Source of the DNA: Chitinophagaceae bacterium
GTDB lineage: Bacteria > Bacteroidota > Bacteroidia > Chitinophagales > Chitinophagaceae
Direction: 5' to 3'
DNA: 64,000 nt
Assembly (NCBI GenBank): GCA_016710935.1
Contig: JADJTY010000003.1
Span: 434,001 to 498,000 of the forward strand
Part shown: positions 53,637 to 61,098 of the stretch, piece by piece
How the letters are laid out: the number at the start of each line of letters is the position of its first letter
Numbering within the stretch: the first letter of the stretch is position 1
Notes under the pieces: generated by a model
What the model saw: only the letters and a program-made list of their open reading frames with translations
What the model was told of the DNA's origin: nothing
The model's database searches: none
Program-made: the position numbers and the translations under genes

Positions 53637-54443
53637 TTACTGAGCCTTCAATCTTTCCAAAGCATCTTTTGCCTCAACATAATCGGGGCTGTATAATAAT
53701 GCCGTTTTATATTCTTCAATGGCATCATTTGGCTTGTTCAGTTTTTCCAGGCAGCGCCCCAGCCAGTAGTAGCCTTCATCAAAATTATTCTGCAGGGTTA
53801 CTGCTTTATCCAAAACGGTAACAGCATCATCGTATTTACCCATATCATATAAGGCAATGCCTTTTTCACGGTAAGCAAACATATGGCGGTTATCCAGGTT
53901 CAGGCATTTATCAAAAAAGCCAATGGCCGATTTTTTATCGCCGGTGTAAGTATGGTAAAGGCCCTTAATAAAAAGCGCTTCCTTTTCTGTTTCGGGTTGT
54001 TTTGTTTTTATTAAAGCATCAGCGATCAGTAATGCTCTTTTACTTTTTGTTTGTGCATATAAGGAGCCCAGTAAAATTAAATAACGCGGAGAAGGGTTTA
54101 GATTAAACGCATTTTCAAAAGATGCAATGGCATTCAGCGTGTCTTCATTTTCAAAATGCAGGGTTGCTTTTATATCCCAAAGCCGCGGATTTAAACTGTC
54201 GTTGAGCAAAGCATCATTTGTTATTGTAAGGGCTTTGTCATATGCAGCACTATCGCGGTAAAGTTGGATCAGTTCTTCTTTCAGTAAGAGCAAATCAGGA
54301 AATTTTAAAATAGAATCTTTTAATATTTTTTCACGGGCGAAAGTCGTTTCAGAACCCCTTTTACTGTTCTCTTTTGCATGATCCTGATTATTACAGGAGA
54401 TGATTATCATCAGTAAGGCAAGCCATGTAAGTGTTAATTTCAT
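53637..54443 (-). CDS. TPR-repeat lipoprotein
   Basis: About 268 aa from MKLTLTWLALLMIIISC, a lipoprotein signal; the frame runs back to 54512 but that adds an unlikely leader and overlaps the promoter. At least five tetratricopeptide repeats follow (AYDKALTITNDALLNDSLNP, NAIASFENAFNLNPSPRYLI, IGFFDKCLNLDNRHMFAY, AVTVLDKAVTLQNNFDEGYY, AIEEYKTALLYSPDYVEA). Protein-protein scaffold at the envelope; partner unknown. TATTTTTG at 54451-54458 (minus strand) is a full -7 match. Confidence 0.85.
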   Translation of the reverse strand: MKLTLTWLALLMIIISCNNQDHAKENSKRGSETTFAREKILKDSILKFPDLLLLKEELIQLYRDSAAYDKALTITNDALLNDSLNPRLWDIKATLHFENEDTLNAIASFENAFNLNPSPRYLILLGSLYAQTKSKRALLIADALIKTKQPETEKEALFIKGLYHTYTGDKKSAIGFFDKCLNLDNRHMFAYREKGIALYDMGKYDDAVTVLDKAVTLQNNFDEGYYWLGRCLEKLNKPNDAIEEYKTALLYSPDYVEAKDALERLKAQ

Positions 54444-54450
54444 TGTGATA

Positions 54451-54524
54451 CAAAAATAAGCACTGCATTGATTAAGCTGATGACAATTTCCTGACAATCT
54501 AAAATTTAACATCTTTTACCTTTG
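54451..54524. promoter_or_regulatory. Divergent promoter pair
   Basis: Minus strand TATTTTTG (54451-54458) and plus strand TACCTTTG (54517-54524) both match TAnnTTTG, 8 and 18 bases from the ATGs of the divergent TPR and TolB-like genes. Confidence 0.55.
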
Positions 54525-54542
54525 TGGCTTAAAAATATTCGA

Positions 54543-55646
54543 ATGAAAAAAATATTCCTGGTAAGTGTTTTATTTGTAGCTGTAGTTTCTTTGGTTTCTT
54601 TTAAAAAGAATGTAACCCAACCTGGTAGTGCGGGTTCTCAAAATGATTCACTTTTGTTCGAAGGTGAAAAGCATTTTGCCAACATGCAACAACTGACTTT
54701 TGGTGGCGATAATGCAGAGGCATATTTCAGCTTTGACGGGAAGTACATAGTTTTTCAAAAAACATCTGTTAAGGATGGCGTTCCATGCGATCAGATCTAT
54801 GTAGGTAAAGTACCCGCCCCCGGCGAAAAATTTGAATACAAAAGAGTAAGTAACGGAAAAGGAAGAACAACCTGTGGTGCGTTTTTAAAAGACGGAAAGC
54901 ATGTGGTTTTCGCCTCTACACATTTAGACGCTGATAACTGCCCTCCGACACCCGACAGAACCAAGTATGGCAATAAATACATCTGGCCACTGTACAGCAG
55001 TTATGATATTTTCGTAGCCGACCTGGATGGCAATATAGTAAAACAGCTTACCAACAGTAAAGGTTATGATGCTGAAGCAACCATTTCTCCTGATGGAAAA
55101 AAAATGTTGTATACCAGCACCAAAGATGGCGATATTGATCTGTACATTATGAATTTAAAAACAGGTAAAGAGAAAAGAATTACCACCGCATTGGGTTATG
55201 ACGGTGGTGCCTGGTTCAGCCCGGATGGTAAAAAAATTATCTGGCGTGCCAGCAGGCCAAAAACTGAAGCTGAAGTAAAAGAGTACAAAGATCTGCTTGC
55301 CGAAGGTTTGGTAGCTCCAACCAATATGGAAGTATTTACAGCCAATGTAGATGGCAGCAATATAAAGCAGGTAACCAGTTTTGGAAATGCCAACTGGGCT
55401 CCGGCTTTTATGCCCGATAATAAGAGGATCATTTTTGCAAGTAACCACCAGAGCAAAAGGGGTTTTCCTTTCAACCTGTTTACTATAAATGAAGATGGCA
55501 GTAACCTGCAGAAAATATCTGCAGAAAAATCTTTTGATGCTTTTCCGATGTTTAGTCCTGATGGAAAGAAAATAATTTTCTGCAGCAACCGCAATAATGG
55601 CGGCACCCGGGATACCAATATTTTTATAGCTGATTGGGTGGAGTAA
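54543..55646 (+). CDS. Secreted TolB-like beta-propeller protein (PD40 repeats)
   Basis: About 367 aa starting at MKKIFLVSVLFVAVVSLVSF; an apparent TTG start at 54522 lies inside the -7 box. Several PD40/WD40-like blades: AEATISPDGKKMLYTSTKDGDIDLYIMN, GGAWFSPDGKKIIWRAS, APAFMPDNKRIIFASN, AFPMFSPDGKKIIFCSNRN. Periplasmic or secreted propeller of the TolB type; no peptidase domain follows the propeller. Molecular partner unknown. Confidence 0.85.
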   Translation: MKKIFLVSVLFVAVVSLVSFKKNVTQPGSAGSQNDSLLFEGEKHFANMQQLTFGGDNAEAYFSFDGKYIVFQKTSVKDGVPCDQIYVGKVPAPGEKFEYKRVSNGKGRTTCGAFLKDGKHVVFASTHLDADNCPPTPDRTKYGNKYIWPLYSSYDIFVADLDGNIVKQLTNSKGYDAEATISPDGKKMLYTSTKDGDIDLYIMNLKTGKEKRITTALGYDGGAWFSPDGKKIIWRASRPKTEAEVKEYKDLLAEGLVAPTNMEVFTANVDGSNIKQVTSFGNANWAPAFMPDNKRIIFASNHQSKRGFPFNLFTINEDGSNLQKISAEKSFDAFPMFSPDGKKIIFCSNRNNGGTRDTNIFIADWVE

Positions 55647-55649
55647 AGT

Positions 55650-55761
55650 GTTAATCAGTTAATCCGTTAAAACGTTAATTCGTGGGGAGTATTTTAATTT
55701 AAGGTAGCTTAAAGTATCAGGCACCCCACGGATTAACAGATTAACCAATTAACGGATTAAC
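55650..55761. repeat. Inverted repeat built of GTTAATCCGTTAA-type units
   Basis: Arm 55650-55687 (GTTAATCAGTTAATCCGTTA... CGTGGGG) and arm 55723-55761 (CCCCACGGATTAACAGATTA... TTAACG) are imperfect reverse complements over about 38 bases, with 35 bases between. Each arm is itself a short series of TTAATC(C/T/A)GTTAA-like words. It lies between convergent genes and may end transcription from both sides. Confidence 0.7.
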
Positions 55762-55765
55762 GTTC

Positions 55766-56188
55766 TCATTTATTCATCCTGTAAAATATCTTACTCACAA
55801 TTTTCCAGCCGTCTTTTGTTTTAAGCAGACCCATGATGTCGTGAAAATAAAATGTGGGATATTCAATGGTAATCTTAGCCGTGGCTGCATTGCCGTATAC
55901 TTCCACCGATTCTATTTTTGATTTACGATCCTGTTTCTTTCCAGAATTTGGCATACGGGCCATAAAATCTTTCAGCGAAACAATCTGTAGGGTGTCATTA
56001 CGCATATATTGCATGAGGCCGCTAGGGCTGAAGGCTTTGGAAAAAGTAACACTGTCTCCGTTGGTACCACCATCTATATAATAATTGCACACGGTTTTAA
56101 CGGCATCAATTTCTTCTTGTGGTGCCTGTGCACGGACTGTGCCGGCAAAACCAATTACAATAATAAATGAAGCGATAATTTTTTTCAT
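55766..56188 (-). CDS. Secreted NTF2-like protein (lumazine-binding-like family)
   Basis: 140 aa: signal peptide MKKIIASFIIVIGFAGTVRAQ and one NTF2/SnoaL-like domain (EIDAVKTVCNYYIDGGTNGDSVTFSKAFSP, LKDFMARMPN, TAKITIEYPTFYFHDIMGLLKTKDGWKIVSKIF). The family is a ligand-binding or enzyme-like scaffold with no assigned activity here. A diverged paralogue lies seven bases upstream. Confidence 0.78.
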   Translation of the reverse strand: MKKIIASFIIVIGFAGTVRAQAPQEEIDAVKTVCNYYIDGGTNGDSVTFSKAFSPSGLMQYMRNDTLQIVSLKDFMARMPNSGKKQDRKSKIESVEVYGNAATAKITIEYPTFYFHDIMGLLKTKDGWKIVSKIFYRMNK

Positions 56189-56195
56189 TTTTTTT

Positions 56196-56622
56196 TTATT
56201 TAGATTTTCTAACTGCTATTTTATCAACTATGAACCAGCCTTCATCGGTTTTGATGAGATTGAAGTAATCGGTAAAAACATCTTTGCCCGTGTCAATTTC
56301 AGTTTTGGCGCTGGCGATATTTTCGGTAATGTCTAATGCCACAATCCGTGTGGTAAGCCCTTCGGGCCTCGGCCTGGGTTTAAAGCGAGAGAGGTATTCG
56401 GTGCGGCTAATGTCGTTAAACTTCCCGTCCCTGAAAGATTTAAGGTGACAGGTGTTATGCATGGCCTTGCCTATCTTTCCGGTATCGCCGGTAGCCCATC
56501 CCTCGAAATAATACCCGATGGTTGTCTGCACATGCTGTAATTCAGATACTTCCGTTTGTTGGGCTTTTTACGGTACCCGATAAGAGCAATACAGAAAAGA
56601 AAGCTACAATGGTAAATCTCAT
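56196..56622 (-). CDS. Second secreted NTF2-like protein (frameshifted)
   Basis: The signal peptide MRFTIVAFFSVLLLSGTVKS (from 56622) and the NTF2 domain (TEVSELQHVQTTIGYYFEGWATGD... FTDYFNLIKTDEGWFIVDKIAVRKSK) are in different frames. Removing one base near 56553-56563 (minus strand CCAACAAACGG) joins them as SPTTEVSELQ, giving 141 aa against 140 for the tandem paralogue. As written, the signal frame stops at TGA after SPTNGSI, and the domain frame has no good start. Same size and layout as its neighbour argue that it is, or very recently was, a working gene. Confidence 0.75.
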
Positions 56623-56652
56623 TTTGGTTGTTTTAGATGACTTGGTTTTGTA

Positions 56653-57762
56653 TCAGGCAAGCATTTCCTTAACTGCTTTTGTATAAACTGCCATTTCAGC
56701 TTCGGTGCCTATGGTGATACGGGTCCATTTTTCTTTTTCTTCCACAATACCGCCACAAAGCAAATTTCTTTTTTCCAGTTCTTTCTGCCAATCGCCTTTA
56801 TAAGCAGAAACCGAGTAATAAACAAAGTTTGAATAGGATTCTATATATGGCATATTCAAGGATTGATAGAGGGAATAGAGTTTGTTTTTTTCTACCTGGT
56901 TTTTTTGGATTACCATGTCGAAAAAATCAGCATCATCCAGTGATGCGCTTGCTGCAGCAACCGCAGTGGCGCTTGCTCCGGCATTTGGCCAGGGTTGCAT
57001 ACTGTTGAATAATTTAATCGTATCGGGATGGGCCAGTGCATAACCGATACGGGCTCCGGCAAGTCCGAATAATTTTGAAAAGGTTTTTAAAACAAGCACA
57101 TTTTTATTGGAGGCAACAAAATCAGCCATACTGGGCTGTTTGGTATATTCCAGGTATGCTTCATCAATGGCCAGCATGTATTTACTGCTCATTTCTGTAA
57201 CAAAATTTTTAAAGGCGGCAGCATCTAATATGGTACCCGTTGGGTTATTGGGGTTGCATATATACAATAGTTTGGTATTTCCGGTAATGGCTTTTTCCAT
57301 GGCCGGCAGGTCAAATTTTTTATCCTGCGTCAGATCGGTTTTTGTCATGGTAGCGCCTAAATCCAATGCAGCCCTGCGCCAGATACGAAAAGTATTGTCG
57401 GGTGCTACAAAATGGCTTTTGTCACGTGCAACATACTGTGCCACCAGGCCTAATATTTCAGAGGAGCCCGCCCCGATGATCACATGATCTTTGGTGAGGT
57501 TGAACCGCTTGCCGATCTTTTCCCTCAGTTTGGTGGTGTCATCCCAGGGATAACGGTTTGATCTCAAAATGGCTTCACTCATTGCTTTTCGCGCCTTTGG
57601 AGAAGGGCCATATGGATTTTCATTACTGGTCAGCCGGATAAAATCATCGGCAGGTGTAGCCGTTATTGTTTGATCTAAAGCAGTAATCGATTTAGAGCCA
57701 AGGGTTAAACCTGCCAATGCAAGGCTGCTTTGTTTAAGCCACAAACGCCGGTTTGTACTCAT
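56653..57762 (-). CDS. Tat-exported HisC-like PLP aminotransferase
   Basis: 369 aa. The N-terminus MSTNRRLWLKQSSLALAGLTL has the twin-arginine motif RRLWLK and a hydrophobic stretch, so the folded, cofactor-loaded enzyme should be exported. The fold is histidinol-phosphate-type: LTSNENPYGPSPKARKAM, GAGSSEILGL, CNPNNPTGT, IDEAYLEY, PLP lysine in LKTFSKLFGLAGARIGYAL, final Arg in WTRITIGT. HisC is already supplied by the his operon, so this copy probably acts on another amine outside the cytoplasm. No transporter or partner is adjacent. Confidence 0.85.
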   Translation of the reverse strand: MSTNRRLWLKQSSLALAGLTLGSKSITALDQTITATPADDFIRLTSNENPYGPSPKARKAMSEAILRSNRYPWDDTTKLREKIGKRFNLTKDHVIIGAGSSEILGLVAQYVARDKSHFVAPDNTFRIWRRAALDLGATMTKTDLTQDKKFDLPAMEKAITGNTKLLYICNPNNPTGTILDAAAFKNFVTEMSSKYMLAIDEAYLEYTKQPSMADFVASNKNVLVLKTFSKLFGLAGARIGYALAHPDTIKLFNSMQPWPNAGASATAVAAASASLDDADFFDMVIQKNQVEKNKLYSLYQSLNMPYIESYSNFVYYSVSAYKGDWQKELEKRNLLCGGIVEEKEKWTRITIGTEAEMAVYTKAVKEMLA

Positions 57763-57924
57763 GAGAAATTGTTTTAGGTTAGTAAGTTATCATACAAAAA
57801 GTTTAATCTATTGCAGTTTGATGTAATTTATTTATCCGGCTGGACCTAAGGCTTATTGGCTTAAAAACAGTTTTAATGGATTGGTAAAATGATTTTTTTT
57901 CTTTTCATTGCAATGGTGTTGATA

Positions 57925-58446
57925 TTATTTTGGTCCTAATTCAATCACCTCGCAGTCTTTCATTTCGTTTCCATCAATTACAAAACGGATGATGGTTCTC
58001 ATTTTATGCCAACCCTGTTTACCGGCAGCCCCGGGGTTCATATGCAGGCAGTTGAGTAGATCATCGTACATGATCTTTAAAATATGGGAATGCCCGCTGA
58101 TAAAGAGTTGCGGCCTGTGAATCAATATTTCTTTTTTTGTTTCGGGATTGTATTTGGGAGGATAACCACCAATATGCCGCATCATCACTTTTACCCCTTC
58201 ACACATAAAAACCAGTTGCTCAGGAAACTCTTTACGGATATCCTGGCCGTCAATGTTTCCATATACCCCTTTCAGGATCTTTTGCTGCCTTATCTTATCT
58301 GCTAATTCTATTGTTCCAAAATCGCCCGCATGCCATACCTCATCACAATTTGCAAAATGTGAAAAGATGGTTTCATCCAGAAAGTTATGGGTGTCTGCTA
58401 TAAGGCCTATCCGGGTCAATTTACTTTGTGGTTTGTTTAGCAACAA
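57925..58446 (-). CDS. YfcE/MJ0936-type metallophosphoesterase
   Basis: 173 aa, cytoplasmic. All metal-binding motifs of the calcineurin-like small phosphodiesterases are present: IADTHNF, HAGDFG, GNIDG, MRHIGG and SGHSHI. This VPS29-like subgroup hydrolyses phosphodiesters in vitro; the cellular substrate is unknown. 162 bases of gene-free DNA separate it from the aminotransferase gene. Confidence 0.92.
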   Translation of the reverse strand: MLLNKPQSKLTRIGLIADTHNFLDETIFSHFANCDEVWHAGDFGTIELADKIRQQKILKGVYGNIDGQDIRKEFPEQLVFMCEGVKVMMRHIGGYPPKYNPETKKEILIHRPQLFISGHSHILKIMYDDLLNCLHMNPGAAGKQGWHKMRTIIRFVIDGNEMKDCEVIELGPK

Positions 58447-58467
58447 AATAACAAAGCTTTTAGCATT

Positions 58468-60873
58468 TTATTTTTTTAAAATCAATTCCATCATTTTTTG
58501 TAGCTGCACTTTAATTTCCGCATTTTCTTTTTTCAGGGCATCGATTTGTTGTTGCTGTTCCTGTACTGCCTTGACCAGCGGCATTACAAAATCGCCATAC
58601 CGTATTCCATATTGACTATTTGCATTGGCGGGTTTGTCTACGCCGGAGAATTCATACCCGATCAAGCCGGCTGTCGCTTCTACTTCCTGTGCTATAAATC
58701 CTGTATACCGGATTTTTTCATTATCATATTTCCCTTCCCAGTTACTGCTGTCTTTTATTCCTTTAGCTGATGCGATTGCATTTACATCATAATTATAGGT
58801 AACGGGCCTGAGTTTCATAATAAAATCCAGCCCATGTACATCTTCCCGTATGTTCTTTTTAAATCTTCCATCACTGATAGTTGTCCAACCAACCTGCCCG
58901 CCAATACTTGTTATACTACCGTTACCTATGCGAACAACATTGCTTGCGGAAAAAGTTGTAGCATAACCAATAGCGGTGGAGTTGGAATGTGAGCCACCTA
59001 TATCATCCGAAATGAATCCGACAAAAGTGCAATAAGCACTACTGTTTTGATTATGCCCTGCGGCATATCCAACAGCAGTATTATTAGATCCATTCGTGTT
59101 GCTTTGTAATGCGCCTTTACCCATAGCTGTATTGAAATCACCGGTATTATTGTAATACATAGCAAAATCTCCAACGGCAGTATTGTGTGAAGATGTTGTA
59201 GTTTGCCCAAGTGCACCGGTGCCAATGGCAATATTGCTTGCTCCGGTGGTCAGGCTACCTAACGAACCTGCTCCTAAGCCAATATTGCCATATCCGGTGG
59301 TACAACTATAAAGACTACTATTTCCGATAGCTATGTTTGCAAAAGAACCGCTACTGCTATATAGTGCAAAGGCGCCAATTCCCATGCTTTCAGCAGGAGA
59401 ACAGCTAAATACTGAAAAAGGACTTAGCGAACATACAATATTGCACGGGTAACAGGAAAGATTATAATTATACATGGCAGAATCGCCAATGGCAACAGCG
59501 CGACTTGTAACAAGATTATTAAACAATGCATCCCGACCAATGGCAACATTTGAATAACCTGATGTATTCCTGTAAAGTGCGTAAGCGCCAACTGCTGTAT
59601 TGCTGCTGGCATTGCTGTTGTTCAAAGCGGCAAGTCCATCCGCAGTATTATAGCTACCCGTAGTATTGCTATAAAGTGCAGCATACCCGTTGGATGTATT
59701 CTGAGCTCCTGTTGTATTGAGATACAATCCGTACATACCATGTGCTGTATTGCTGTTTCCATTGTTGTTTTGAAGTGCTGCAGCCCCGGTAGCCGTATTG
59801 TTAAGGCCTGTGATGTTTAACTGAAGCGCATTCAAGCCACTGGCTGTATTATAATCGCCGTTGGTATTTGATGATAGCGCATTTACTCCTGTTGCAGTAT
59901 TATAGCCACCATTTAAATTTGCTGCCAGAACGTTTTTGCCAACAGCTGTATTTCCCACACCGGTGAGGTTATTGTAAAGGGTATAATATCCATTCGCGGT
60001 ATTGTCATTGCCAGTTGTATTGGAATACATAGCGTAAGCGCCATGTGCGGTGTTATAACTTGCGGTACTATTATAGTTGAGTGCGGCGAAACCGGTACCG
60101 GTATTATTGCTGCCCGTTGTATTGCTATATAATACAGCGAAACCATTTGCAGTGTTGGCCGAACCACTGGTGTTAAGGTAGAGGCCATACATGCCATGTG
60201 CTGTATTATTATTACCATTATTATTTTGCAGCGCGGCAGCGCCGGTGGCGGTATTATTGGTACCTGTGGTGTTCAATTGAAGGGCATTCAGTCCAATGGC
60301 CGTATTATATCCACCGCTGGTATTATTCATCAGCGTATTGGTTCCCTGCGCGGCATTGCCGGTGCCTGTTGTGTTTGCTAAAAGCGACTTAAAGCCGAAT
60401 GCGGTATTGAATGTTCCGGCACTGCTAAGCTCTAATGCCCGGTATCCCAGGGCCGTATTCAGGGTAACGGAATCGATGAGGCCCGATCTTTTATTGTTCA
60501 TCCTGAAATTCACGGATGACGGGTCAGTGGTACCTAGGAAATGTGTAGCTGTATTGGTCCCGGCATTGCCGGTAAGATTCCAGCCACTATTATAAGCAAT
60601 GGTTTGCCAGTTGGGCAGGGCAGGTGTTCCCATATTCACCATCAGTAGGTTTTGGGCTGTATCATAAACCAGCAGGCCTTTGGCAGGATTGCTGATGGAA
60701 AGTACAGTGGCCGTATTCATTCTTGGAATGAGTATACCTTTTGCATTGCTGGTAACATCCAGCAAGGCTGAAGGATCGGGTGAGGCAGCGGTGTTGTTGA
60801 TTGCAAGGCCCTGGGCGCAAACAATTTGGGATCCGATGCATAGCATGATAACAAGCATAAATATTTTGTTCAT
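58468..60873 (-). CDS. Surface fibre-like repeat protein with C-terminal S74 intramolecular chaperone
   Basis: 801 aa. Signal peptide (MLVIMLCIGSQIVCAQ), a head domain common in Bacteroidota (PDPSALLDVTSNAKGILIPRMNTA), then about 500 residues of NTAxGxxALxxNTTG-type repeats of 16-17 residues, a left-handed beta-roll pattern as in YadA-like stalks. The C-terminus has TISDGRFKKNIREDVHGLDFIMKLRPVTYNYD, the S74/endosialidase chaperone signature with catalytic Ser about residue 667, followed by a coiled coil (VKAVQEQQQQIDALKKENAEIKVQLQKMM). Expected to fold as a trimer and clip itself at that Ser. Probably surface-exposed; adhesion is inferred. Confidence 0.85.
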   Translation of the reverse strand: MNKIFMLVIMLCIGSQIVCAQGLAINNTAASPDPSALLDVTSNAKGILIPRMNTATVLSISNPAKGLLVYDTAQNLLMVNMGTPALPNWQTIAYNSGWNLTGNAGTNTATHFLGTTDPSSVNFRMNNKRSGLIDSVTLNTALGYRALELSSAGTFNTAFGFKSLLANTTGTGNAAQGTNTLMNNTSGGYNTAIGLNALQLNTTGTNNTATGAAALQNNNGNNNTAHGMYGLYLNTSGSANTANGFAVLYSNTTGSNNTGTGFAALNYNSTASYNTAHGAYAMYSNTTGNDNTANGYYTLYNNLTGVGNTAVGKNVLAANLNGGYNTATGVNALSSNTNGDYNTASGLNALQLNITGLNNTATGAAALQNNNGNSNTAHGMYGLYLNTTGAQNTSNGYAALYSNTTGSYNTADGLAALNNSNASSNTAVGAYALYRNTSGYSNVAIGRDALFNNLVTSRAVAIGDSAMYNYNLSCYPCNIVCSLSPFSVFSCSPAESMGIGAFALYSSSGSFANIAIGNSSLYSCTTGYGNIGLGAGSLGSLTTGASNIAIGTGALGQTTTSSHNTAVGDFAMYYNNTGDFNTAMGKGALQSNTNGSNNTAVGYAAGHNQNSSAYCTFVGFISDDIGGSHSNSTAIGYATTFSASNVVRIGNGSITSIGGQVGWTTISDGRFKKNIREDVHGLDFIMKLRPVTYNYDVNAIASAKGIKDSSNWEGKYDNEKIRYTGFIAQEVEATAGLIGYEFSGVDKPANANSQYGIRYGDFVMPLVKAVQEQQQQIDALKKENAEIKVQLQKMMELILKK
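59800..60400 (-). repeat. 48-51 bp coding repeats with a 456-bp higher-order duplication
   Basis: The NTAxG units form a second-level repeat: the block that includes GLNALQLN-TG-NNTATGAAALQNNN occurs twice, its marker (plus strand GTTCAATTGAAGGGCATTCA at 60271 and GTTTAACTGAAGCGCATTCA at 59815) being 456 bases apart, that is 152 residues. Bounds given are approximate. Confidence 0.7.
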
Positions 60874-60892
60874 AAAAATAAGTTTCTGTTGA

Positions 60893-60988
60893 TCAGTGTT
60901 TTTTATAAAAGAACCGTATAATTTCCTGCCCGAATAAAGCGGTAACAGTAACCAGGCTTACTAATACGATTCCAGATATGAACGACAT
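60893..60988 (-). CDS. Possible 31-aa membrane peptide
   Basis: MSFISGIVLVSLVTVTALFG then QEIIRFFYKKH: one hydrophobic helix and a basic C-terminal tail, 19 bases upstream of the surface fibre gene and in the same direction. The composition looks like a small membrane protein, but there is no homologue I recognise and no clear promoter, so this stays tentative. Confidence 0.35.
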   Translation of the reverse strand: MSFISGIVLVSLVTVTALFGQEIIRFFYKKH

Positions 60989-61098
60989 GATAATTTTTTT
61001 TGTAATTAAACTTACGTTTATAAAAATTTCATTACAGTTCGATTTAGTGAACGGCAGTTTTGGTTAATTAAACAGCAGGTATTATTTAGCGGGATTGG

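Noticed and set aside
58990..60470. Regularly spaced repeats resembling a CRISPR array
   Set aside because: The 48-51 bp periodicity is coding (NTAxG units in one long frame), without conserved repeat plus unique spacer structure and without cas genes.
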